Below, piece by piece: positions 50,506 through 61,360 of a DNA stretch of 64,000 nucleotides; the stretch's first letter is position 1; the number at the start of each line of letters is the position of its first letter. The position numbers were made by a program, and so were the translations under genes. The DNA is taken from assembly GCF_036373705.1 (NCBI RefSeq), contig NC_089856.1:13608501-13672500 (forward strand), in the 5' to 3' direction. The notes under the pieces were generated by a model. The model was given only the letters and a program-made list of their open reading frames with translations, made no database searches and was not told the origin of the DNA. This DNA is from Amia ocellicauda. Its lineage: Eukaryota; Chordata; Actinopteri; Amiiformes; Amiidae.

Positions 50506-53329
50506 TCTATTTAATTTGTAAATAAGAAGTTTTATTACTCTTATTGTATGCGCTGTAAAAATCCAGTCCTCTGAAACATTTAGCTTCTTCATTTTTGGGG
50601 GGGAATTACGCTGTTAATTTCTCTGTCGTGTATGTTGTTTCTGCCATCATCTTTCCATCAATTTCTCACCTGACCTGCTTGGAGCAGAATTCTCTCCTGC
50701 AGTGAGTGCAGAAAAGCAATTTACAGTTTATTTCTTTATTGTACTCTTTTGAAACACAATTCCTGTCTGTCTGCGTTCCTTGCTTTCCCTGCTCGCCGCA
50801 CTTCCTGTACTCTTGTGACCAGTGGGACGCAGCTAATGGGCTGAGACCTAGTGGCTCTCCAGGGCCCCCCTCCATTAGTCAGTGATTAAGCAGGTGATTG
50901 GGGCCAGTTTTAGCTGCCTCTTCACAGATGGCAGGTTGGCTGAGAGGTTATACCTGACTGGGGCGTCACCCCTCCCACAGCAACACCTGGCTGTCCTGGG
51001 AAAAGGAAGGCATTGTGTTGGGTTCATTATTCAAAACATCCTGATAATAATAATAACCTCAGACTGTGATAGAGGAGAAGTATAAGGGACTGTATAAGTG
51101 TGTATGTCTCTAGCTCTCTCTTTCTCTCTCTCTCACTCACTCTCTCTCACTCTCTCTCTCTGTGTCTATGGACTGTTTTATTGTTTAAAGTATTTTACAT
51201 TTTACAAATAAAAACATTTCAAATGTTTAATACTTGTGATTAAAAACTTTTTTTAAATCAATTCTTAAGATCACTTAAAATTTTTAAAATCTTTGTGATT
51301 TAACGAAAACAAAATACTTAACTTCAAATAAAGTGCACAAAACAACAAAACAAACGTGATTAAAGCAAAACTGCTACCAACAAAAAAGTCAAATACATTG
51401 ATAATAACTGAAAATGCACTGGACAAAATAAAGAAACAATTAAAAAGGTAAAAATAAAAAACAAACAAAGACGTTCCAATGCATTTAAAATTAAATCCAA
51501 AACATACAATGTATTTGACAAATAAATAGAACAAAACTAAACAAAAACAAAAACCCAAACAACTAGTGTTTTTAAAAACAACTAAATCTTTAAAAACAAT
51601 TAAAATTCATTTTTAAAATTCATTTTAAAATATAATCATTCATAAAAGAATTAAAAGATCTTGGACTCGGGCTCCAGCAGGGGGAGATGACCGTCCCCGG
51701 AGGTGGGTCCCATCAAGGGATCCTGAGCTCCCCCAGATCTTGTATATGCCAGGTCTTGTAGGCTTCCTCCTTGCCCCTCTGATGGACCTCCAGATTGACA
51801 TACTCACGAATGAGTACCATGCCCCTCCGCGCGGTGACAATCGGGTCCAGCTCCTGCTTATTAAAAAGACAGATGTTCCGTCCCTCCCACAGGGCCTGTT
51901 TCACTGCGCAGACGACACGCCACCAGCACCTCAGGGAGGGAGAGTGTCTATGGACTGTGTAAAACTCATGCCCTCTCTCTTCATCAGCGCTGTAAGGACT
52001 GTGTGAACGCACTGGCCATCGGAGTGATGAACCAGTGGCCTGGGGTGCGTCTGCGCGTGACCGAGGGCTGGGACGAGGACGGGCACCACCCTGCTGGCTC
52101 ACTCCACTACGAGGGGCGCGCCGTTGACATCACCACTTCCGACCGCGACGCCCGCAAGTATGGCATGCTGGCCCAGCTCGCTGTGGAGGCCGGGTTCGAC
52201 TGGGTGCACTACGAGTCCAAGTCCCACATCCACTGCTCCGTCAAGTCAGGTACCACAACCGACCCAACCCCAAAGTCCAACCTCTCTCAAATTCTGTGTC
52301 TCACACTGTGGACCCTCCTTAACACAGGGAAGTGGGATAAGGTGGTGAAAATATGTGTACAGTAAGTACAATCTCTCTCCCCTTCTGTATCTCTCCCACT
52401 CTCTCTCAGACCACTCAGTGACGGTGGAGAAAGGCGCGTGTTTCCCCGGCTCAGCCCAGGTCAGCCTGGCGGGTGGGGGGCAGGTGCCTCTGCGGACCCT
52501 GGCCCCCGGGGCGCTGGTCCTAGCAGCGGATGGGTCAGGCCAGTTGGTACCAAGCCGGGTGCTGCTGTTCCTGCACCGGGACGCGGGCCAGGCAGCCCAG
52601 TTCGTGGTGCTTGAGATGGAGGAGGGGGAGCGGATCTGGCTCACTCCCTCCCACCTGCTCTTCCTCTCCCCTGACTGCGCCCTGGACCCCCAGCGATACC
52701 AGGCTTCCTATGCCAGCCGGGCTCAGCCAGGGCAGTACGTGCTGACGCAGGGCGGGGCAGGGGGGCAGCTGCGGCCTTCGCGTGTGGTGTCTGTGTCACT
52801 AGAGGAGGCGGACGGAGTGTTTGCCCCTCTCACAGAGCATGGCACCCTGATAGTGGACGGGGTCCTGGCATCCTGCTATGCTGTGGTGGAGGACCACAGA
52901 CTGGCCCACTGGGCGTTTGGCCCCCTGCGGCTCCTTCTGGGGCTCGGGTTGGGGTCGGGCAAGGACAAGGAAAAGGTCTTGGTTCCTCTCCAGGCCATGG
53001 AAGCACCAGCCACCAGTCAAACTCCACCCCTACAGCTGCCCCTCTCCCAGGACCTGGAGCTCAGACGCAGGACATGCCAGAAAAACTACACTGCCCCTGT
53101 CAGAGGGAGCACCCCAAGGGTATACCAGACCCCTCAGAGATGCGGGATACACCTGAGTGGCGGAAGTATGGGTGCGCAGCAGGCTGAGTGCACAACGGTG
53201 GACCTCTGGAACCGGGGTGGAACAGGGGCGCCCCCTGCTGAGGATGAGGGCTCTGGGGTGCACTGGTACGCCCGGCTGCTTCACACACTAGGACGCCTCC
53301 TCCTACCTCCCCAGAGATTTTGTCTGTGA
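44518..53329 (+). CDS. dhh: DHH, Desert hedgehog morphogen, 3 exons, with unusual Hog active-site residues
   Basis: Exons are 44518-44823, 51988-52249 and 52410-53329, giving 1488 nt or 495 residues. The signal peptide spans about residues 1-25. The palmitoylation Cys is C26 (CGPGPG). The signalling domain runs to about residue 190 and keeps the zinc ligands in [11 protein letters not shown] and SHIHC. The Hog autoprocessing domain starts at C200 (ACFPGSA) with T268 and H271 of the TxxH motif and the SCYA Cys. Two key positions are changed: Ala199 replaces the Gly normally before Cys, and His245 replaces the cholesterol-activating Asp. The C-terminal half is about 100 residues longer than in human DHH because of a low-complexity insert before the conserved HWYARLL end. 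Exon phases 0 and 1 match the hedgehog family. Choice of DHH over SHH/IHH rests on the LMBR1L and RHEBL1 neighbours and C-terminal similarity. Known role: a secreted ligand for Patched from Sertoli and Schwann cells. Confidence 0.95.
48225..48416. repeat. GT-rich minisatellite in DHH intron 1
   Basis: Units like GTGTTTCAGTGTGTGTGGGTC are repeated twice almost exactly, followed by looser GTGT tracts. Confidence 0.8.
50448..50504. repeat. (TA)n microsatellite
   Basis: An uninterrupted TA run of about 28 units lies in DHH intron 1. Confidence 0.95.
51655..51975 (-). mobile_element. LINE-like ORF2 C-terminal fragment
   Basis: The minus-strand frame reads [32 protein letters not shown] and [12 protein letters not shown], then [12 protein letters not shown], ending in a stop near 51712. 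The style ([16 protein letters not shown]) resembles the extreme C-terminus of fish non-LTR retrotransposon ORF2 proteins of the L1/Tx1 type. I cannot name the family with certainty. It ends within about 15 bp of DHH exon 2. Confidence 0.45.
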
Positions 53330-53575
53330 GGTGCCCTCCCACTCCTCCCATCCACAGCAGTTGTTTGAACATCATCCTGACTCCCTGTAGCCCACTGCAG
53401 CGCAAAGCAGGACCAGCCTGAGAACAAAACAGTGGAGGAACAAAAACGAATAAAGAAAAGCAAACATTCCTGATAAAAAAAGACCCCAAGAAAGGAGACG
53501 TGGAAAATAGTACACACTCATACACTGACACTCATACACACACATACAAATAAATGTTGTCTTTGTCTGTTTTTT
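53330..53575 (+). terminator. dhh: DHH 3' UTR and poly(A) signal
   Basis: AATAAA at 53549-53554 is followed directly by the T/GT-rich TGTTGTCTTTGTCTG, a good cleavage context. Another AATAAA is at about 53449. Either gives a short 3' UTR of 120-250 nt. Confidence 0.55.
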
Positions 53576-55589
53576 ATAGCCAAGGTCTTAATATTCCACT
53601 TTAATTTCTTGTCCTGTCTCATAATCCTGGTTTGTAAAAGCTGGCTTAAAAGGTTTTTTCCCCTATAAGACTCTGTAAGCTGTATTTTCTTTTCTGTTGT
53701 GAAAGTTACACTAAAATCATACAAACAAAAATCCCTGCCAGTTCTCCATCTGTCCTGTCAGTCTTTTTTTGTTTTGTTTTTGTTGTTATTGTAATGAGAA
53801 AAAAAAAAAAAAACTACTGTAATTTGGGCTAGTACCAACCAAAGCTTTATTTTTATACCTTCTGAATGATAATATATATGTCGTATTATTGTAATTATTC
53901 AGCTTAATGATGACCTTACACAATATTTGTAATACCAGTGGTTTAAAAGTATAATTTACAAAAAATAATAATTTAATTTTTTTTTAAACAAACAATTGCA
54001 GTTTCTTTTCATTGTTGTGTGTGTGTGTATGTGTCTGGTGTTTGTGTATTTGTATGTGTGTAAGTTTGCTTGTTGGTGCTTGTGTGTATTAGTATGTTAG
54101 TGTGTGCGTGTTTGGGGATGTTATTTGTAGCCCATGGGTCCCTGCACTGCCCTGTTGGGGGTTCTGGGGGGGGTTTGCCAGTTGGAGCTCTGCGGGGCAG
54201 TGCATTCTCTCCTGCCTTATCCTGCAAAACATGAACCCAACACCCTTCCTGAGATAAACTGTGCACTGTGCTCGTCCCTCTGGGTGGCCATGGCTGGTGT
54301 GGATACAACACCCTCACAGAGGCCAGTGTGTCGCTCTCAGGCATTACACACAACTGCCATTTCCCTATTGGATTGTGTTGTTTTCTGTTGGGTTCTGTTG
54401 GGTTGTTTCTCATGTGTAGCACCCTGGACATACACTCCAAAAATCTTCCCTTCAGATGTTTTATGTAACTCCTCCAGTAACAGGCTGCAAATACGGGTCC
54501 TGAGTCCTGGGACACAAGTAGGGACTCACTGTCCGACCCAAGTAAGCCCAGAATCCAAAAAGCTCTGGAGCCACAACCAAGACACTGCGCCTCCTGAGGT
54601 CTTGGAGCAAGAGGCTGAGCTCGGGGAACTTCAGAACCTTTAAAGTGACACCCAAAGCTGCAGGACAGGTAGTTAATGAGAAGCCAAGAAATAGTTTTTT
54701 TCATCACTTTCTCTACACCCAACCCAACACACACACACCCTTCTCTCTCTTATACTCTCACATCTCAAATTCTTTCTTGCTGCCTGTCTAGGAATTTGCT
54801 CTCTCCATCTCCCTCTATTTCTCTCTCCATCTTTCTCTCAAGTTCAAATTAAAAGATGACATGACTATATGTTTCTTGTTGCCAAAGCCCGTTACTTAAA
54901 GACCTCACTGTCTCTTTCTCTATTGCCAATTACTGTGTTCTGCCTTGCTCTCTCTGTCATGACAACACCCCCCCCACTCCTCCAAACACACATACAAACA
55001 CCTCCTTTTCCCTCCTCTTTCTCCTCTGCATCCTAACCCCCCAAAAACGTCTGCAACATCCAGTAACATGCCGAAATATCGTATAGCACACACAAATGAT
55101 TCACAATCATTTTACAACCATAACAATACTACAAATAAGATGAAATCGTACAACAGTGTTTTTAAACCATTATTTGTTTACACATCTCAATGCAGGAGAA
55201 CAATATTTCAGCAGTTTGCACGCATACAGTGAAATCTGCAACGGCATCTTCCATTATTTTAAAAATTAATAATCGGCAGATAAATGAAAAGGCTAAATTT
55301 CTTACACCGGTAAGAAAGTTTACAATGGCAATGGGACAGTGGTGTTGCAGCGCCGCCCGGCGCATGTTAAACAGTAACACACCGAGTGGCACACGATAAT
55401 GTAATTATAGTTGTAGATCTTGCAACTGTTGGTGGGAATGGAAACCGACAGTTACTGTCATCAGGGGAAGCAATTATTTTTTCTCTATCATATTGTCACA
55501 CAGCAGGGGAGTAAATGCTGAAGGGAAGACCACCAGCCCATAATAATCGTCAGAGCTAGAGCGCACCCCCCAAGCATAGGGCTTCGAGG

Positions 55590-55633
<44 letters not shown>

Positions 55634-56379
55634 CCATACTAAACATTTAATTCAAATACAGATATCGATGACTAGATAACTCTATTTGTAAGGTTTATTT
55701 ATTGAACAAATCGGAACTGTAACTGTAACTGTATAATAGTACAGAATATAGTTCAGCAGGGTTAACAAATTAATAATGTCTACGTTATTAGATTATTAGA
55801 CCATATGTTTAACATTGTATATTTAATATCGCTTTAAATCATAGTTTCATATGAGAGATAAAGTGTATTTGATGAGGTTTACATTTTTAACTACTTCAGC
55901 ACATCTTGTCTGTTAGCTATTATAATTATTAGCTATTAGAACTAGGCTATATCACTTGTATTTTATATTAATTATATATTTACATATGCACTTCTATAAT
56001 TTAGAAACTGTAAATGTATTATGTTTGATTTGTATTTTTGTACTGTATTACTGCATTTTGTATTGCACTTGTATCCTGTAAATCGCTCCGAATAAGAGCG
56101 TCTGTCAATACATGAATACTACAACTAATAATAAAACGGTAGTAATTATAATTCGGTGAAGTCAATAGGGAACCTCTAGGGGGAAGCATTCAGCATCTGT
56201 AGTTCATCCGTACCTAGGGAGTTCTTAGCTTGTTGCAGCTGGTGAAAACCTGTGCACCAAATTTAGCTAGTGCTGAAGTACTAACCATGGTATCATTCAC
56301 CGTTTTGGGGGCGTTTTCATATACTGAAATTACTTCAAAAGGGTATTTGAATACGCGCATCAGTTGCTAGTGTGAGGGT
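53576..56379. other. DHH-RHEBL1 intergenic region
   Basis: No gene was recognised. There is a (TA)n run at 55591-55632. A retroelement-type tail (TGTAAATCGCTCCGAATAAG then AGCGTCTG) lies at 56077-56107. Open frames at 54009-54734 lack any family feature. Confidence 0.6.
56060..56120 (+). mobile_element. Remnant of a fish retroposon 3' tail
   Basis: The motif GTAAATCGCTCCGAATAAG followed by AGCGTCTGTCAATACATGAATA is a diverged copy of the TCGCTCTGGATAAGAGCGTCTGC tail common in fish SINEs and L2-type LINEs. Nothing upstream is recognisable. Confidence 0.5.
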
Positions 56380-56874
56380 ATTTTGCCCTCATCACATGAT
56401 GAGGGCGGTTCCCCCCCCTCTCCGGCTTCACCTACGTGTTGCCTCTGACGTTTGCATTTTTACGACGGCGTGCGTGCTCAGTTTCCGACAGTGTGTGTCG
56501 AGGGCGCCGCTGCCGTGAATAGGCTGTTTCTGTTTTGGTTTTGACGAGAGGAGAAGATTACAAGCTATTGGAAAAGTCCAGAGAAGTGGATATTAGACGT
56601 AAACAGACGAAGTGATTGACGAATCCGGCGGTCGAGACCGCGGGGTCTGCAGTTATCGACTCCAGTCGCGGGTGCCGGCCCTCAGTGGGAGCGCGAGGCC
56701 TGGCGCGCAGCTCGAGCCGCACTTGTTGAAAGTTTGTTGTTGTCACGTGACCCCAGGCAGGCGAATGCGGCGATAAAAAAAGTTTTTGTTTCGCACAATT
56801 TTTAACATTTTTACTTTCATTCTTTTTATTATTATTTATTCATATCGCCATCAGTATTTTCTTGGGTTTTAAAC
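56380..56874 (+). promoter_or_regulatory. rhebl1: RHEBL1 promoter and 5' UTR
   Basis: CpG-rich sequence (ACGACGGCGTGCGTGC, TCGAGGGCGCCGCTGCCG, GGCGGTCGAGACCGCGGGG) precedes the ATG at 56875 within 450 bp. No TATA box was seen. A minus-strand open frame here is a by-product of GC content. Confidence 0.5.
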
Positions 56875-59800
56875 ATGCCTCAACCGAAACACAGAAAAAT
56901 TGCCGTTTTAGGGTACCGATCCGTAGGTGAGTAATTATTTTGTGTGCGTGTGTTCATTTTTTAAGTGGTTTTGTTAACTGGACGGATTTACACTCTCGGG
57001 GAATAATATGGCATTGCTTCTTGTTTTGGTCTCACATTAGACATATAAATAGTATGTTTTAACGTGACGTAACCCAAGTAGAGCTCTAATGTACGCAGTG
57101 ACAGGGTCAGTCTGGCGTTTATTACCAGTGTACTAATTAGTGGTCGCTTTCGTGTAGCGCAGATTTCCGCAGATCCGCGCAGAACTACGGAAATCTGTGC
57201 TACACAATACTGACCGCAGTGTCAGGGTCAGTATTGCACTGCTGTCCAGTGTACTGGTAAGTCACGCAGCATCAGCCTGGCGCCTGTGTCCGGTGCACTG
57301 ATCAGTCTCAGATCAGTTTGTCGTGTGCTGTGAACTGTATTGCTGCATCGTGTAGCTCCACCTAAGAGTTTACATATTATTACTGGTGGTACTACTGTCA
57401 GTCAACTACAAGGAAAGGTCGCGTTCGTGTTGTGAAATTTCCGCAGTTCTGCGCGGATCTGCGCTGCTCCGCCACTGGGATCAGTGGATTTCTGCAGATC
57501 TGTGCACAACTGCGGAAATCCGCGCAACAAGAACGCGACCAAATGATTGGCAGATAAATAAAAACATCTTCTGATGTTCGAGGTAATGGTTGCGTGAGTC
57601 TCTCTCCAGGATTATAAATACTGTCGTGTCTTACCACGGTTTGACAAATCAAGGTCAGCAGTGTTCTTTTCAGTCACGTAATTAATATAAACTACACAGG
57701 TCATATTTTTCCTTTACAATGTAGTAGCGCTAATTGCAGGTTTGTTGCTAAGTGAATTATAGCAATGGATGGACGAGAACACTTACTGTAGTTGTTTAGA
57801 AATATAAAAGTCCTCTCTCTCCTCTCTTTATATACAACATGAAAAGTTAGCGATTAATACAATCAAAATACATTAATTCATGTCATTTATCTGTCTAACT
57901 AGTTCAATTAAAAACTTGAACGCAGAGTACTTCCTCAGGCAACTGACATCAGTGAATGTCAGTGTGATGTGTGATGCAGTCATGTCCTCCTCTCTCTTCA
58001 GGCAAGTCTTCGCTCACTATCCAGTTTGTGGAAGGGCAGTTTGTGGACTCCTATGACCCCACCATTGAAAACAGTACGTGTGTCATGTTTACAGCTTACC
58101 TGTTAATCTCCAAACTCAGACAGAGGTTTCCTACCAATGCGCCGTCAATGTTTTAAATGACTCCTCTCAGCTGTTCTCAGTATCAGTCCTGTGAGAGCTG
58201 CCTTGATAGCACCCTGGTCTCCTATGGTAACATCTGTTGCTCTCCTCTGTGGTTAAATAAATCAAATATTTCATAAGGGCAGAGTATTTGGGGGGGGGAC
58301 AGAGATATAATACACCACAGATTTTTTAAACTGCTTGATTTGGAGAATTGTTGTGTGGGTGTGACTGCAGGGTGATGTAGGTCTCTTGTGTTGACTTGTG
58401 CAGTGCTGTGTGTCTCTGTATCGACTGGTGCATTAACACAATCTGTTTTTTGCTGTCCCCAGCCTTTAATAAGATGGTGTCAGTGAATGGGCAGGACTTC
58501 AACCTGCAGCTCGTGGACACCGCAGGCCAGGTAGCAACGTCCAACTGTCTGTCTTTGTAAATGCAAATGTATGGCTGCTCATGCCCATCTGTGCTTGTCG
58601 ATCTGTCTCTCTGTCGGTGTTAGAGTGTGTGCACGTGCGTGCGTGCTTGTGTGCCCAACCTGCCCGATTTGCCTCCAGTATTAATCTATGACTATGCCTT
58701 GCCCCTCCCCTCCAGGATGAGTACTCCATCTTCCCCCAGTCCCACTCCATGGACATCCATGGCTATGTCCTGGTGTACTCGGTGACCTCCATGAAGAGGT
58801 AGGCCTCATTGCACCGCAAGCAGACACTCCCACAACACAGCCATCCAATCCCTCTCAGGGTTTATGGGCAAACATATGACTGATCGTTAGCTTGTACATT
58901 TACTTAATGAAAGAGAAAAATGATTACATCATCTTCTGTAAATGATTGGTTCAACTGGATATGAAAAACTTGATTTATAATATGTGTGCTTATCTCTCGC
59001 TCTCTCTCTCCACAGTTTTGAAGTGGTTCAGGTTCTCCATGATAAGCTGCTGGATATGGTTGGGAAAATACAGTAAGTTTCCAGATTGAGATCTTCAGTC
59101 TGATTTCAGTGTTTGGGGTGAAGAATTCCTCAGTTATGAATTGATACAATATTTATATATTTGTAATTGCTACAGTCTTCTCACTGATGTAGTGGTGACT
59201 GAAGAGGTGGGTAAACTCTAATTTGACATAAATGTGCTTTTTTTCCTCTTGACCTTGGTAATTGACAAATAAAAATTCTGCATCTTCTTAATCTTATTAT
59301 TCACCCCCCCTTTTCATTCTCCTCACTGTATAGCGACACACAAGTACTCCAGTGATGGTCTAAGAGTTGCTATTTATGTTTCTGCAACAAGTACTTAGGG
59401 TTCTGGCGGTTTACAATCAATATAAATGATCTAAACCAGGGATGGTGAACCTTTTTTGTCCGGAGTGCCCAAACTCGGGTTTGTTTAATATATATACATA
59501 TACACGTTGCTAAGTGCCAAGGTTGCCAATGATTAATTAGAGATATAAAGGTTATACAGGGGCTAAACAGGACATTTTTAAAACATATTTTTTATGTATT
59601 TATTGTTGTAGTTAAGTGATTAAGCAAACGTGCAAATAAAACAAACAGAAATCCACAATCAAAAATAATCAAAAACACTATGGACAAATAGAATCCCTCT
59701 ATCCACTGCTTAGCTCCCCCCCACCTTGAACCCTCATTCCTCTGTGGTCTGCTGCTGAATATACAGCTGAATAAGTAAAGTGAGGGACCAAGCTAATTCT

Positions 59801-61360
59801 GACCAAAAAGATTATAAATATGCAGGTTATTTTTGTCCCTCATTAAAGTTTTCCTGATGGATTATATTTTATTGTAAATTTACATACATAAAAAGCAATA
59901 GTAGCAACACTTCACCAGGTTGATTATTTTTGGAATATGTGCCTTTTAAATTTTGGACAATGAGGTTCTTTAATTCTAATTCAACTAAGATCAATCAATG
60001 TTTATTGTATATAGTGAAACACCATCCCAAAGCATATAAAGGATAACTGTATCATACAATGAATACCTAATTTAAATGTTGCAGTATTGCTTCAGTGCAG
60101 TGAAATGCATTATGCATTACATTTGAGGATTATAATATTGAAGTACATTAAAAGAAACATTGACAATGCATGTATGCAAAATCTGCACGAACACAAAGTA
60201 ATTTTTATATCAGGTAGGCATACAGTGTATGCCTTGTCTATACCAGCGGTTCTCAAACTGGGGTCCGTGGCAAAACACCCCAACCCCACCCCCCCACCCT
60301 GCTCTCTTTTTTTTATTTTTTATTTTTTAATTTTTTTACCGTCAACCGCCCTCCCCCCTGCTTTCACAAGTTTCTCCCATCATTACCCCCTGTCATTCTG
60401 CTCTCACAAGTCAAAAAGTTTGAGAAGCACTAGTATACACCACTACGTCTTCCTACATTAAATTAATAGAAATTAACAATTCTGTTTCCCCAGGGTCCCA
60501 ACTGTTCTTGTTGGGAACAAGAAAGATCTGCATATGGAGAGGTCAGTGACTGGTGCCGTGTGTGCGTGTGATTGGCATGTGCCTGTGTGTGTGATTGGCA
60601 TGTGAGCATCTGGAAGGTTGTATGCAGGTCTTGTGTGATTGTTGTGCTCTGGTGGCAGGTGTTTGGCCTCTTCATAGTAAAGGGGATAGCCATGGTTAAT
60701 TGAGGATCTCTATATAGAAAACATGTTTTTCCTTTTAAGTCTTGAGTGTGTGCATATTGGTGTGTGTTTCTCTGGGTATCTGTGAGTGAGGGTTGAAGTG
60801 AGAGTGTGTGTATGCATCCCTGCCTATCCGTGTGTTTAGCTGTCTTGAGAACAGATTGGGAGTGTCCATCTAGGAGACTCTCCCTAAACTAAAGGACCGG
60901 CCAGGGTAACGCCCTCCCCTTCCCCTCCGTCTCTTCAGGGTCATCAAGCCAGAGGAGGGCAAGAAACTGGCTGACTCCTGGGGGGCGGCGTTCATGGAGT
61001 CCTCTGCCAAAGAGAACCAGGTAAGTCCCCCTCTCTTTTCGACACGAAGACAGGACGGAACATATAAATGCATGTGTGCACATGTAATTGTGTGTGTCTG
61101 TGCATGTGTGTGTAACAAGATTTGTGTAAATACAGATCTTTGTGCAAGTGTGTGCGCATGTGTGTCTGTGCTGTATGAAATACACTTTAAAACAAACTGC
61201 AGGGTATCCTTCCTGCTGTGTGGTACCCGTCTGACCCGCTCTCCCCTGTCTCCTTGCGCTCGCCTAGACGGCCGTGGAGGTATTCAAGAAGATCATCCTG
61301 GAGATGGAGAGGGCGGACGGCAACGCACCTGCAGAGGACAAGAAGTGCAGAGTGATGTAG
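56875..61360 (+). CDS. rhebl1: RHEBL1, Rheb-type small GTPase, 8 exons
   Basis: Exons are 56875-56926, 58002-58073, 58463-58530, 58716-58798, 59016-59072, 60494-60541, 60939-61020 and 61268-61360. They give 555 nt or 184 residues, the family length. The P-loop is GYRSVGKSS with the Rheb-specific Arg at the Ras Gly12 position. The effector region is YDPTIENTFNK, switch II has DTAGQDEYS, the base-recognition motif is NKKD, and ESSAKEN follows. The protein ends CRVM, a CAAX box for farnesylation. Known role: GTP-bound Rheb activates mTORC1 at the lysosome. The sequence is closer to RHEB than to mammalian RHEBL1 ([26 protein letters not shown]), but the position after LMBR1L and DHH is that of RHEBL1. 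The exon 6 donor is GTCAGT. All phases are consistent. Confidence 0.93.
57142..57217. repeat. Hairpin MITE-like element A in RHEBL1 intron 1
   Basis: GTGTAGCGCAGATTTCCG and the near-complement CGGAAATCTGTGCTACAC form a stem of 17 of 18 matches around a short loop. The ends GGTCGC and GACCGC resemble element B at 57417-57540. Confidence 0.65.
57417..57540. mobile_element. Palindromic MITE-like element B in RHEBL1 intron 1
   Basis: The element begins GGTCGCGTTCGTGTTG and ends GAACGCGACC. Its two halves are near-perfect complements over about 50 bp. The flanks show AAA on each side, a possible 3-bp target duplication. The inner CAGTTCTGCGCGGATC is related to element A. Confidence 0.7.
59073..60493 (+). 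other. rhebl1: RHEBL1 intron 5 with transposon remnants
   Basis: This 1.4 kb AT-rich intron contains the end of an old element near 59434 (CAGGGATGGTGAACC, GGAGTGCCCAAAC). It also contains a MITE-like pair at 60243-60432, where CAGCGGTTCTCAAAC opens and GTTTGAGAAGCACTAG closes in inverted orientation. No additional exon was found. Confidence 0.6.
60243..60432. mobile_element. Probable hAT-type MITE in RHEBL1 intron 5
   Basis: The ends CAGCGGTTCTCAAACTGGGG and AAAAAGTTTGAGAAGCACTA are inverted copies about 190 bp apart, with a C-rich interior. The 8-bp duplication is not perfect, so the limits are approximate. Confidence 0.6.

Larger units (their letters stand above)
44824..51987 (+). other. 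dhh: DHH intron 1
   Basis: This 7.2 kb intron contains a GT-rich minisatellite (48225-48416), CT-rich tracts (48735-48980), a (TA)n run (50448-50504) and a LINE fragment at its 3' end. Poly(A)-rich and AT-rich unique DNA fills much of 45100-46400. A unique-looking stretch with SOX-like motifs lies at 48490-48730. Confidence 0.7.

Noticed and set aside
54009-54734. A 241-codon minus-strand open frame after DHH
   Set aside because: No domain was recognised, its end is an AC-repeat-derived tail, and there is no supporting splice or start context.
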